Assembly: GCA_903861075.1 (NCBI GenBank)
Contig: CAIOSY010000145.1
Coordinates: 1-42,148 of the forward strand
Reading direction: 5' to 3'
DNA length: 42,148 nucleotides
Source of the DNA: an uncultured Nitrosomonadales bacterium
Lineage (GTDB): Bacteria > Pseudomonadota > Gammaproteobacteria > Burkholderiales > Gallionellaceae
Positions 1 through 7,962 of the stretch are shown one piece after another (position 1 is the first letter of the stretch; each line of letters starts with the position of its first letter). The notes beneath the pieces are model-generated. The model had not been told where the DNA came from and searched no databases. It saw only the letters and a program-made list of their open reading frames with translations. The position numbers and the translations under genes were made by a program.

Positions 1-71
1 CTTCATCCTGGAAGGAGGTTAACTGCTTTTTTTAGGTTGAAAGTAATGACCGTGAAAGCGCCATAAGGCGG

Positions 72-494
72 GTGCACATACTGAAAGCGGTCGCGGCACA
101 GGCTGGCGGCACTCAACTGGCACAACTTTTGCTAGAATATGAGGGAAACTTGAAGGCTGGCGGGAACCTCGATAATGCGTTGTTGAGTGATTTGCAGAAA
201 AAGTATCGGCTACTCGATGCACAGTTGCAGGAATGGATTTCGGCTCAGGACCGCACACCTGCTGTTATTGAGCCCACCACGCTGCCCGCTCCGATTTATC
301 GCAAGCTTGAAATATTGCTATCGGAAAGCAGATTTGGCGCCATTCCCCAATTCAGAATGCTGCAAGGGGCGCTCATTACGGCAGAGGTGGCGGCAGAGCT
401 TTCCCGGATCGCGCCGCTGCTTGACGATTTGAATTTTGAAGAAACATTAAAACATTTACGTCCGATCGCATTCGCGCACGGCTGGAAGGATTAA
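72..494 (+). CDS. HPt (histidine phosphotransfer) domain protein, truncated at its N-terminus
   Basis: This reads as the C-terminal part of a phosphorelay histidine phosphotransfer module. The start of the frame, VHILKAVAAQAGG, fits the HPt active-site pattern (AHTLKGxAxxxGA), so the phospho-accepting histidine would be residue 2 of a GTG-start protein of 140 residues. HPt bundles need a helix ahead of this histidine. The frame does continue upstream with HPt-like residues (ESAIRR) but meets TAG at 33-35, and no ATG is available. The sequence is therefore probably the remnant of a longer hybrid kinase or HPt protein, or is cut by a nonsense codon. The remaining ~80 residues form a helical tail (LEILLSESRFGAIPQFRMLQG). 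It ends 4 bases before the hybrid kinase gene, so the two are probably cotranscribed and once worked in one relay. The family call is moderately sure; the start is not. Confidence 0.6.
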   Translation: MHILKAVAAQAGGTQLAQLLLEYEGNLKAGGNLDNALLSDLQKKYRLLDAQLQEWISAQDRTPAVIEPTTLPAPIYRKLEILLSESRFGAIPQFRMLQGALITAEVAAELSRIAPLLDDLNFEETLKHLRPIAFAHGWKD

Positions 495-498
495 GCTC

Positions 499-2130
499 AT
501 GAACAGGCACCAACCGCGAATCCTGGCTATCGACGATACGCCAAGCAATCTCCTAACGCTGGGCACCGCCCTGCATGGGGAATTCGATATGCAACTCGCA
601 TCCTCTGGCGCCAATGGCTTGAGCATGGCAGCAAAATCCCCGCCAGATCTGATCCTGCTGGATGTGGTAATGCCGGACATGGACGGTTATGAAACGTTGC
701 GTAGACTCAAGGCAGATCCAGCCTTGCGAGCCATTCCGGTGATCTTTCTCACGGCCTTGAGTGACAGCAGTTCGGAAAACACAGGTCTGCAACTGGGTGC
801 CGCAGATTACATCACCAAGCCGATCAAAATCGAGATTACCAGGAATCGAATCCGCAATCTGCTTGAGCGAGAAAATCTACGCCGCGAAGTTGAAGCACAA
901 CGCGATCAGTTGGAGGCACATCGCAATCAACTGGAAGATCAAGTCCGGATTCGCACCATGGCGCTAACTGTCGCACTGGAGATGGCTGAAATCAATAACC
1001 GGGCCAAGAACAGCTTTCTGGGCAAAATGAGCCACGAATTTCGCACGCCCTTGAACGGTATCCTCGGCATGGCTGAGCTTGCACTATACCGTGCGACTGA
1101 TCCCAAGCTTAAGGCTCAACTGGACAAGGTCAGACAATCATCCGAAAACTTGCTTTCGGTCATCAATAACGTGCTGGAACTTACCAGGCTTGAAGCCAAT
1201 ACGCTTACCCTGGTGCCGACCCATTTCAGGTTGGGCACGATCCTTGAGTCCATGACCGGACTGTTCGGCAAGCAAGCAAAGGAAAAGGGGCTGAAATTCA
1301 CGACCGAATCCACTGCATGCGATCGCTTTGTAGAGGCTGATTACAACCATCTGATCCAGATACTGCAGAACATGGTTAGCAATGCCATCAAATTCTCTGA
1401 CACCGGACAAGTCAGCATACTGACCTCACAACTGGAGGAGAGCGAGGCAGATGTACTGGTGCGCTTCGATGTACTCGATACCGGTATCGGCATTAGCCCT
1501 GAGGATCAAAAGCGTATCTTCAATGCGTTTGAGCAGGCGGATAATTCGATCACCCGTAAGTACGACGGTACTGGCGTGGGTTTGGTAATCAGCAAACATT
1601 TGGCAGCCCTGATGGGGGGAGAGATCGGCGTTGAGAGTCTGGAGGGTTGCGGCAGTTTATTCTGGTTCACCGCACGCCTGAAGAAGAGCACTCGTCTTGC
1701 CGAACAGGTGATTCTGGCAAATTCCGCAAGAGAACAAGTGAGAAACAATTATCCGGGCGCGTGCATTCTGCTGTTGGAAGATAACCCGATGTACCAGGAA
1801 ATCATAGCCTTTATGTTAGAGGAAAACGGCTTTGAGGTGGATGTGGCTGGAGATTGTGACACCGCAATCGAGATGGCGAGTAAAGCCAAATACCTGGCGA
1901 TGATAATTAATCAGAAATTGATGGCGTTGAATAACGCACAGGTGGTCGAGATAATCCGTGGTATTCCAGGGCATGAACAGTTGGCCGTACTGGCGATAAC
2001 GGATGATGACACCGACCACTACCTGAAATTTGGGATGAATGACATTTTCAGCATAATGCCGGTAGATCAGGAAAGGCTGTTCACGGCGCTGGAAAAATGC
2101 CTGACATCGAGCCGTAACCAATTAAAATGA
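499..2130 (+). CDS. Hybrid sensor histidine kinase (receiver - HisKA - HATPase - degenerate receiver)
   Basis: A 543-residue cytoplasmic two-component protein with no membrane segment. Residues ~7-122 are a receiver with acidic pair D12/D13, phospho-acceptor D55 in LLDVVMPDMDG, T85 and K107. A coiled coil (~123-165) follows. HisKA carries H179 in SHEFRTPLNG. The ATPase has the N-box (N295 in QNMVSNAIKFS), DTGIGIS, the F-box (IFNAFEQAD) and GTGVGLVIS. From ~420 a second receiver fold begins (ILLLEDNPMYQ), but the phospho-acceptor position reads N (MIINQKLMALNN) and the conserved lysine before proline reads M (SIMPVD), so it cannot be phosphorylated in the usual way. The protein probably takes phosphate or a signal on the N-terminal receiver and autophosphorylates H179; the HPt fragment just upstream is the natural partner. 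The stimulus is unknown. Confidence 0.9.
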   Translation: MNRHQPRILAIDDTPSNLLTLGTALHGEFDMQLASSGANGLSMAAKSPPDLILLDVVMPDMDGYETLRRLKADPALRAIPVIFLTALSDSSSENTGLQLGAADYITKPIKIEITRNRIRNLLERENLRREVEAQRDQLEAHRNQLEDQVRIRTMALTVALEMAEINNRAKNSFLGKMSHEFRTPLNGILGMAELALYRATDPKLKAQLDKVRQSSENLLSVINNVLELTRLEANTLTLVPTHFRLGTILESMTGLFGKQAKEKGLKFTTESTACDRFVEADYNHLIQILQNMVSNAIKFSDTGQVSILTSQLEESEADVLVRFDVLDTGIGISPEDQKRIFNAFEQADNSITRKYDGTGVGLVISKHLAALMGGEIGVESLEGCGSLFWFTARLKKSTRLAEQVILANSAREQVRNNYPGACILLLEDNPMYQEIIAFMLEENGFEVDVAGDCDTAIEMASKAKYLAMIINQKLMALNNAQVVEIIRGIPGHEQLAVLAITDDDTDHYLKFGMNDIFSIMPVDQERLFTALEKCLTSSRNQLK

Positions 2131-2150
2131 TATTTAACATAAGCAGTTAG

Positions 2151-2174
2151 CAAATACGCAAATACGCAAATACG
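2151..2174. repeat. Three tandem copies of an 8-base unit (CAAATACG)
   Basis: Three exact, head-to-tail copies of CAAATACG lie between the hybrid kinase stop and the antitoxin start, about 45 bases upstream of the yefM-like ATG. They could be a slippage microrepeat or repeated binding sites in the antitoxin promoter; the sequence alone does not decide. Confidence 0.7.
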
Positions 2175-2217
2175 GGGTTCTGCGGATTGCGACTGCATAA
2201 TAGCGGCCAGTGAGGTT

Positions 2218-2478
2218 ATGAAAGTTGTTACCTATTCACCTGCGCGTAATTCGCTAAAATCCGTTTTGAATGATGTTGTTCAGGATGCGGATGTGACGAT
2301 AATTAGCCGGCGGGATGCCGAGGGGGATGTTGTGGTCATGTCGCTGGACAGCGACAACAGCATCATGGAAACATTGCACCTGACAAATAACCCGGCAAAT
2401 TCCGCCGTATTGGCTAGGGTAATAGCGCAAGACAACGCAGGCCAGGCACTGAAACGACAATTGCTTGCTGTTGAATAG
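2218..2478 (+). CDS. yefM: YefM/Phd family antitoxin
   Basis: An 86-residue protein of the Phd/YefM antitoxin family. The N-terminal half (VVTYSPARNSLKSVLNDVV, then ADVTIISRRDAEGDVVVMSLDS) is the typical YefM DNA-binding/dimerization fold, and the C-terminal half (SIMETLHLTNNPANSAVL) is the toxin-neutralizing tail. Such antitoxins repress their own operon and sequester a YoeB RNase. A GAGG lies just upstream of the ATG. Here the partner gene that should follow 2 bases later is cut to about 30 codons, so the antitoxin is effectively solitary. It may persist as a DNA-binding regulator or an anti-addiction module, or be on its way to loss. Confidence 0.88.
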   Translation: MKVVTYSPARNSLKSVLNDVVQDADVTIISRRDAEGDVVVMSLDSDNSIMETLHLTNNPANSAVLARVIAQDNAGQALKRQLLAVE

Positions 2479-2480
2479 TT

Positions 2481-2573
2481 ATGCGCGCCATCCGGTTTGT
2501 GCCGGACGCTTGGGGGGCTTACCTGTATTGGCACGCGAAGCTCACGTATTACTTGAACTCGGGTGAGTTTTAA
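2481..2573 (+). pseudogene. yoeB: Truncated YoeB toxin (first ~20 codons)
   Basis: Two bases after the antitoxin stop, an ATG opens a 30-codon frame whose first 20 residues (MRAIRFVPDAWGAYLYWHAK) match the N-terminus of YoeB mRNA interferases, which begin MRLIFSEQAWEDYLYWQ. Full-length YoeB is about 85 residues. Here similarity stops near 2540, and the rest (LTYYLNSGEF) is unrelated. The catalytic residues, which lie in the missing C-terminal half, are absent. The frame ends inside the stop codon of the convergent ABC-auxiliary gene, so the junction is a deletion or rearrangement that removed most of the toxin. Confidence 0.8.
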
Positions 2574-3907
2574 GCGCGACGGTGCTGCCTCCACCAGATA
2601 TATATTCCTGTTAGTGCCAATATGACGGGAAAGATGAATAAAAACAGGATTTTAATTAGGGTAAGTTGCATCCTTGATAGCGTAATATTGCGATCTTTCA
2701 TGGCATGCGCCGGCAAAGTGATGAGTCTATCTTCGTGGGCTAACCAGTTCATCATGTTGATGCCCAGATCAATATTTCCACCGTTGCCCGCAAAACTATT
2801 GGAGAGAAAGGCCGCATTACCCACCACCACAATGCGCTGATCGATGTCATTGAGGTTGCGGTTAAGTGCTAAAGCGATAACGACAGGACCTCGGGTATCA
2901 TGTTGCATATCAAATTTTGCGCCGGGTTTATGACTAACCCAGCCTTGTGCAGCCACTTCTACGAGTGCGTGAGGTTGCCAGGCGGAATTATCATTCCATG
3001 TCAGTGGGCGAGCGCTGGGATAGGTTGTGATCAGGTTGAATTCATTTGTGATGGGGTGAGGTGGATAGTTGATTCCCAGTGACCATGATTCGGGCGCGTT
3101 CATTTCTTTTGCAGCAGGGTCGGTGACCACCCCCGTGGGGAGTTGAATTTCGAGCGCCTCCGCCAGGCGTTCCAGTCCGTGTAAGGGTGTTGCGTCCAGC
3201 AGCCAGAGTAGATTTCCGCCCCGGTCGATGTAGTGCAGCAGTTTGTTTATTTCCGCAGGCATGAGGTCAGATTGGGGTTGAGTAAGCACCAGAAGTTGTG
3301 TGCTGTCAGGGATGTCTTCCACTAAATTTAAATGTTCAATTTTAAATCCATTTTGCTGTAGCTTGGCGCCGAATAATAAGCCTAATTCATGATAGGCTCG
3401 CCCATCGAGGCGACGCTCGCCATGCCCGTCCATGTAACGGATGAGCAGGTTTGGAGTGTGCACCAAACGCATCAGGGCGCTGGTGAAGATTTGTTCATTT
3501 ATTTTCGTAAGATGTTCGTTGCGTCCCGCGTACTCAATGATCATTTCACCATTGAGTTGTATACCGGCAGCGCGGGTTTTTTCAGGCTCTTTTTCAGGGT
3601 CAATAAATATTAACTTTAAATCAGGTTTGTAACGTTGATATAACGTTAAAAATTCGCTGATGATCTTGCGGATGTCGCCTAAATTGCTATCCTGTTGCGT
3701 AGCATAAATGGTGACCGTAACGGGGCCGTTCAGTTTTTTTATTATCGCGATACTGGTGGCTTCAAGGCTGTTACTGGTATTGAATGTAAGGTCGGTTTGT
3801 AATGGGTGTCGATTGTTCAGTGTGTACAAGCCGGCACTGACGATGCTAAGCAATATGAGCCAAAGCAAGTTGCGCATAAGGTGAGCGTTAATAAATTTAT
3901 GCAACAT
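2570..3907 (-). CDS. GldG-like ABC transporter auxiliary protein
   Basis: A 445-residue membrane-anchored protein of the ABC-transporter auxiliary family (GldG type). One membrane segment lies at ~12-29 (NLLWLILLSIVSAGLYTL) and another at ~418-438 near the C-terminus, with a large extracytoplasmic domain between. That domain includes a segment of the IFT/DUF4350 kind (GGNLLWLLDA, RIVVVGNAAFLSNSF). In this family it is encoded with a permease and an ATPase; here it is the third gene, 3 bases after the permease. Despite the Gld name, such operons occur widely in proteobacteria that do not glide, and the substrate is not known. The C-terminal end abuts the broken yoeB. Confidence 0.85.
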   Translation of the reverse strand: MLHKFINAHLMRNLLWLILLSIVSAGLYTLNNRHPLQTDLTFNTSNSLEATSIAIIKKLNGPVTVTIYATQQDSNLGDIRKIISEFLTLYQRYKPDLKLIFIDPEKEPEKTRAAGIQLNGEMIIEYAGRNEHLTKINEQIFTSALMRLVHTPNLLIRYMDGHGERRLDGRAYHELGLLFGAKLQQNGFKIEHLNLVEDIPDSTQLLVLTQPQSDLMPAEINKLLHYIDRGGNLLWLLDATPLHGLERLAEALEIQLPTGVVTDPAAKEMNAPESWSLGINYPPHPITNEFNLITTYPSARPLTWNDNSAWQPHALVEVAAQGWVSHKPGAKFDMQHDTRGPVVIALALNRNLNDIDQRIVVVGNAAFLSNSFAGNGGNIDLGINMMNWLAHEDRLITLPAHAMKDRNITLSRMQLTLIKILFLFIFPVILALTGIYIWWRQHRRA

Positions 3908-3910
3908 GAT

Positions 3911-4648
3911 TTATCCGTATATCCTGTTTAAGCGTTTTATGGTCAATAGTAGAAATGCTGAAATGAAAAGAACGAAGAAGACGACATCCCTGCTATCAAG
4001 CAGGCCTGAGTTGAAATTTTGAAAGTGATAGAGCGGTGAAAGTTGATGCCAGGGTGAGTCTGGAACGTTGGTGCCAATATCGGCTAACCAAAGACCAGCG
4101 AGTATAGAAAATGCGCCGATTGCGGCGATGACTGGGTGTTTGGTCAGTGCAGAGATGTATAAACCCAGTGCAATATAGCTGGCAGTAAGTAGTATGAGTC
4201 CGAGGTAGTTGGCGATCAATAATCCCGAATCAAGCGATGTGCCCAGTGCTAAGCTGCAGGCCATCAAGGGGATACTTGCCGTCATAAGTAGTAAAAATAT
4301 CAGTAAACCGGCGAATTTACCTAGCACAATTTCTTGATTTGACAGAGGGGAGGAGAGTAGCAGTACGAGGGTTTGGTTGCGACGCTCTTCGGCTATCAGG
4401 CGCATTGTGAACATTGGCGCCAGCATCATCAGCAGGAGTGCTGCTGTATTGAATAATGGCGCTGCAACGATAAAGGTTACGCCAGGAGGGTTGGCGAGTT
4501 GGGCGAGTTGTGGTTGGATTTCTAATAGCTCATCCAAGCGACCTAGAAAAAATAATGAGAAAATACATTGGAGTACGGCCAGTACGAACCATGTTGAAGG
4601 TGTGGTAAGCAGGCTGCGCAATTCACGCTGTGCAATTAGAAAAATCAT
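3911..4648 (-). CDS. ABC-2 type transporter permease (GldF-like)
   Basis: A 245-residue polytopic inner-membrane protein with about six hydrophobic spans, the ABC-2 permease layout. It begins MIFLIAQRELRSLLTTPSTWF, the usual amphipathic entry helix before the first span. I place the start at 4648, where the ATG overlaps the ATPase stop as ATGA. A longer reading from 4672 adds eight residues and would overlap the ATPase gene by 28 bases. The motif RLIAEERRNQTLVLLLSSPLSNQEIVLGK is characteristic of the ABC-2/NosY/GldF cytoplasmic coupling region. It should form the channel of the transporter with the adjacent ATPase and GldG-like partner. Confidence 0.88.
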   Translation of the reverse strand: MIFLIAQRELRSLLTTPSTWFVLAVLQCIFSLFFLGRLDELLEIQPQLAQLANPPGVTFIVAAPLFNTAALLLMMLAPMFTMRLIAEERRNQTLVLLLSSPLSNQEIVLGKFAGLLIFLLLMTASIPLMACSLALGTSLDSGLLIANYLGLILLTASYIALGLYISALTKHPVIAAIGAFSILAGLWLADIGTNVPDSPWHQLSPLYHFQNFNSGLLDSRDVVFFVLFISAFLLLTIKRLNRIYG

Positions 4649-5601
4649 TTTTGGGTCTCGCTGGATACGCATTCATCGCCGGTAATTTTGCTAAAAACAT
4701 CTTCTAAAGAATGATGCAACGGGGTGAGTTGTTCCAGTTGCCAGCCTCGTTGCGTCGCTAAATCAAGCAGCATATCGCCGGGATTGTCACCGGGTGCATG
4801 ATATAAGCGAAATTGGGTGGGCGATATTTTTTCGACTGAAGTAATGCCCGCGAGGTTTTCCAGTTCGCAAAGCTCAGGTGGGTGGCGCAGGCTGATAACA
4901 TAGCCGAGTCGTTGATCGTAGTGCTGCATACGCAGGCTGGAGTCGCTATAAATCAGACGTCCTTTTTGCATTATTTCAACGCGATCACACACGCTTTCGA
5001 CTTCGCTAAGCAGGTGAGTCGAAAGTATCACGCTGCTGGTGTTGCCTAATTCGCGGATTAAATCGCGTATGTCGCGGATTTGTACAGGGTCGAGCCCGAC
5101 GGTGGGTTCATCTAATATGATGACATCAGGGCTGTGGATGATTGCCTGTGCGATGCCTACGCGCTGCTGATAGCCCTTTGACAGCGTCGAGATGGTTTTT
5201 TTTCTGACAGATTCCAAACCGCAGCGTTGCAAGGTTGTTTTGAGTGCGGCAGATATTCGGGTGGCATCCATGCGGCGCAATTTTGCCGTAAAACTCAGAT
5301 AAGTTTCGACAGGTAGTTCGCGATATAAAGGCGGTGTTTCCGGTAAATAACCCAGGTGAGTTTTCGCAAGTGCGGGCGTTTTATTTAAATCCAGGCCGCA
5401 TATTTCAATCTGGCCGCTATCAGGTGTCAGGCAGCCGGTCAGCATTTGTAAGGTTGTGGTTTTTCCTGCGCCGTTGTGGCCGAGTAAGCCAAGTACTTCA
5501 CCGCGCTTTAATTCAAGTGACAGGTCGGGGATGATGACGGCTCCGCCAAAGCTTCGTGTCAGGTTGCGGGCAAAAAGAATGGTTTGATAGGCGTTCGGCA
5601 A
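4645..5601 (-). CDS. ABC transporter ATP-binding protein (GldA-like)
   Basis: An ATPase of the ABC-2 exporter class, about 318 residues from the chosen start. It shows Walker A (GLLGHNGAGKTTT), the signature region (LSKGYQQRVGIAQAI), Walker B with catalytic glutamate (VIILDEPTVGLDP) and the H-loop (STHLLSEVE), followed by a ~90-residue C-terminal domain typical of GldA/CcmA exporters. The start is uncertain: the open frame runs to 5664, but no ATG is available. TTG at 5601 gives about 13 residues before the conserved NLTRSFGG, whereas 5664 would overlap the divergent TPR gene's promoter. It is the first gene of a minus-strand ATPase-permease-auxiliary operon. Confidence 0.87.
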   Translation of the reverse strand: MPNAYQTILFARNLTRSFGGAVIIPDLSLELKRGEVLGLLGHNGAGKTTTLQMLTGCLTPDSGQIEICGLDLNKTPALAKTHLGYLPETPPLYRELPVETYLSFTAKLRRMDATRISAALKTTLQRCGLESVRKKTISTLSKGYQQRVGIAQAIIHSPDVIILDEPTVGLDPVQIRDIRDLIRELGNTSSVILSTHLLSEVESVCDRVEIMQKGRLIYSDSSLRMQHYDQRLGYVISLRHPPELCELENLAGITSVEKISPTQFRLYHAPGDNPGDMLLDLATQRGWQLEQLTPLHHSLEDVFSKITGDECVSSETQK

Positions 5602-5619
5602 AGTAAGTAGCGACGGTAG

Positions 5620-5649
5620 TTGTGAATTGGGATCAATATAACCTAATAT
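5620..5649 (+). promoter_or_regulatory. Candidate sigma-70 promoter for the TPR-lolB-ispE operon
   Basis: TTGTGA at 5620-5625 and TAATAT at 5644-5649 are separated by 18 bases. Transcription would begin near 5656. That lies after the first possible ATG (5648) and before the ATG at 5678, which supports 5678 as the true start of the TPR lipoprotein. Confidence 0.5.
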
Positions 5650-5677
5650 GTACACCCGTATCAAAAGCTGTCTTGTT

Positions 5678-7414
5678 ATGAGCCATTTAAATTATTTGAT
5701 TGCTGTCAGTTTACTGCTTGTCGGGTGCGCGCAAACGACTAAGCCAATTGTGCTTGAAAAGCCTACCCCGGTTGTTGCGCCTGTTACGCAAGTCATGCCA
5801 CCCGTTGTGGCGGTAACGTTGCCGGGCATAGAGTTGACGGACGCCATTTTATATCAATATTTATTGACCGAGTTTGCTAATCAGCGCGGGCATAAAGCTT
5901 TGGCTGTTGAGGGGAGTGAGGAGCTTGCGCAGCAAACGCGGGATCCACGTCTGGCTAAACGTGCCGCCCAATTGGCGCTGGAGTCAGGGGATATGAACCG
6001 TGCAGTTGCCGCCTTAAAGCTATGGCAGGAAACAGAACCTTCATCTTCAATGGCAACACGTATGTTGTCACAATTGTTATTGCGGGGCGGGCGTTTGGAT
6101 GAGGCGCTTATTGAATTCATCAAGGTGATCAAGGAAGATGAGTTTAACCGTGGCGCGATTTTTTTGCAGCTCTACCCCATGATGGCGGCCTATCCGGATA
6201 AGCGCGCTATTTTAGGTTTAATGAGTGAGTTGGCGCGCCCCTATCCCGAGGTTGCTGAAGGGCATTGGGTGGTGGCGCAGTTAGCGTTATCCGCAGGGGA
6301 TAGTGTGTTAGCACTTAAAGAAGTGCGAGAGGCTGCACGTTTGCGTCCGGAATGGGACTGGCCGGTGGCTCTGGAGGCGCAGCTATTGAGTCCGGCGTTC
6401 CCCGAGCAAACTTTGCAAGTATTAAGTCTTTTTTTAGCTCGTTATCCCGGGGCGAGCGAAATTCGTTTGCAGTATGCTCGTGCCTTGCTGGCGTTAAAAC
6501 AGTACGCGTTGGCACATGATGAATTTGAGAAATTATCCCTGCTGGCTCCGGATCGCGTTGAGATGGCTTTTGCGGTTGCATTGATCACGATGCAATTAAA
6601 GGATTTGCCGGGTGCTGAGGCAGAGCTTAAGCATGCCTTGGAAAAAGGGGGTAAAGGTCAGGATACAGTGGCGTATTTTCTGGGGCAGTTGAACGAGGCA
6701 AAAGAAAATGATACACAGGCGCTGATTTACTATCGTGAGGTTAAAGCCGGAGAGTATCAGTATCGGGCTCAATTGCGCGTAATAGATTTGCTGCACAAAC
6801 AAGGAAAACTGCTCGAAGCCCGGCAATATTTACAGCAAATTTCGGGAGAAGGGGAAAAAGACAAGTTGCAATTACTAATGATCGATGCGCAGATGTTGCG
6901 AGAAAATCATCAGTCATTGGAGGCTATGCAAATATTACAGGAAGGATTGAAAAAATTTCCTGATAACGAAGCGTTGCTGTATGAGGTTGCAATGTTGGCA
7001 GATAGTTTGGGGCAATTTGATGCGTCCGAAAAAATCCTGCGGCATTTGATCTATCTCAAACCTGATCACGCGCAAGCCTATAATGCGTTAGGTTATAGCC
7101 TGCTTGAGCGTAATGTACGTATCAACGAGGCGCTTGTGTTGGTCGAGCAGGCCTTGCGGCTGGCGCCTAATGATCCGGCTATAATGGATAGTGTGGGCTG
7201 GGGTTATTATCGTAGCGGCAAGCTCAATGAGAGCGTGGCGATGTTGCGCAGCGCTTTTTTAGCGAATCCGGATCCTGAAATTGCAGCCCATTTAGGTGAG
7301 GTGTTGTGGGTGAAAGGCGATAAAGCAGAGGCGATACAGATTTGGCAGGCAAGTTTGAAGGCGAGTCCGGATAGCGCGCCACTGCAAGCGGTGATGAAAC
7401 GGTATTTGCCTTGA
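5678..7414 (+). CDS. Tetratricopeptide-repeat lipoprotein
   Basis: From the ATG at 5678 the protein has 578 residues. It opens with a lipoprotein signal (hydrophobic run, then LLVGC with C17 as the lipidated cysteine) and a proline-rich linker, so it should sit in the outer or inner membrane facing the periplasm. The rest is helical TPR sequence; the clearest repeats are near the C-terminus (ALLYEVAMLADSLGQFDASEKILRHLIYLKPDHAQAYNALGYSLLE, given here only as positions ~450-495, then DPAIMDSVGWGYYRSG). TPR arrays are protein-interaction scaffolds; the partner is unknown. A gene of this kind ahead of lolB and ispE is a common betaproteobacterial arrangement. An upstream ATG at 5648 would add ten residues but lies before the predicted transcription start. 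Confidence 0.85.
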   Translation: MSHLNYLIAVSLLLVGCAQTTKPIVLEKPTPVVAPVTQVMPPVVAVTLPGIELTDAILYQYLLTEFANQRGHKALAVEGSEELAQQTRDPRLAKRAAQLALESGDMNRAVAALKLWQETEPSSSMATRMLSQLLLRGGRLDEALIEFIKVIKEDEFNRGAIFLQLYPMMAAYPDKRAILGLMSELARPYPEVAEGHWVVAQLALSAGDSVLALKEVREAARLRPEWDWPVALEAQLLSPAFPEQTLQVLSLFLARYPGASEIRLQYARALLALKQYALAHDEFEKLSLLAPDRVEMAFAVALITMQLKDLPGAEAELKHALEKGGKGQDTVAYFLGQLNEAKENDTQALIYYREVKAGEYQYRAQLRVIDLLHKQGKLLEARQYLQQISGEGEKDKLQLLMIDAQMLRENHQSLEAMQILQEGLKKFPDNEALLYEVAMLADSLGQFDASEKILRHLIYLKPDHAQAYNALGYSLLERNVRINEALVLVEQALRLAPNDPAIMDSVGWGYYRSGKLNESVAMLRSAFLANPDPEIAAHLGEVLWVKGDKAEAIQIWQASLKASPDSAPLQAVMKRYLP

Positions 7415-7962
7415 TGCGTTGGGTCATGGTGTGTCTATTGTTGCTCGGCTGTGCGCATCAACCCCCCGTCGGGCATCCGGTGCAGGTCGAAGATGTGCCT
7501 TTCGCCTTGAATGGGCGTATTTCAGTCAAGCATAACGGTACGCGTGATTCGGCAGGGTTGCGCTGGGAACATAGGCTTGAGGCTGACGAAATACTGTTGC
7601 TCACGCCATTGGGGCAAAGTGCCGCGCGCATTTATCGGGATAATGCACTCGCTACGTTAGATGTAGGTGCGCGCCACTATCAGGATGCGGATGTCGAATC
7701 GTTGATGATGCAGGTTTTGGGTTGGCGGCTTGAAATGAGTCGTTTGCATCACTGGGTGTTGGGTATGCTGGCAGACGGGGGTGTAGTGCTGGAGCGAGAT
7801 AAGCTGAATCGACTTTCTATTTTAAGAGAAGATGGCTGGGAGGTTCGCTATCTGGCTTATGCGGATGATCAAGTGAATAGCCTGCCTGCGCGTATGCAGT
7901 TGTCTCGTGAGAATTTGCAGTTGATGTTATTGATAGATGAATGGGATTGGAAGATAAAATGA
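7414..7962 (+). CDS. lolB: Outer-membrane lipoprotein insertion protein LolB
   Basis: 182 residues with a short lipoprotein signal (MRWVMVCLLLLGC, C13 lipidated). The family signature regions follow: FALNGRISVKHNGTRDSAGLRWEH, and LLLTPLGQSAARIYRD followed by MMQVLGW and LHHWVLG. LolB is the outer-membrane receptor that takes lipoproteins from the periplasmic carrier LolA and inserts them into the outer-membrane inner leaflet. The ATG at 7414 shares one base with the TPR gene stop (TGATG), which indicates translational coupling; TTG at 7411 is the alternative start. The length is close to the usual ~190-200 residues. Confidence 0.92.
   Translation: MRWVMVCLLLLGCAHQPPVGHPVQVEDVPFALNGRISVKHNGTRDSAGLRWEHRLEADEILLLTPLGQSAARIYRDNALATLDVGARHYQDADVESLMMQVLGWRLEMSRLHHWVLGMLADGGVVLERDKLNRLSILREDGWEVRYLAYADDQVNSLPARMQLSRENLQLMLLIDEWDWKIK

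Noticed and set aside
5648-5677. Upstream ATG for the TPR lipoprotein
   Set aside because: It would put ten residues ahead of the lipoprotein signal and overlaps the predicted -10 box.
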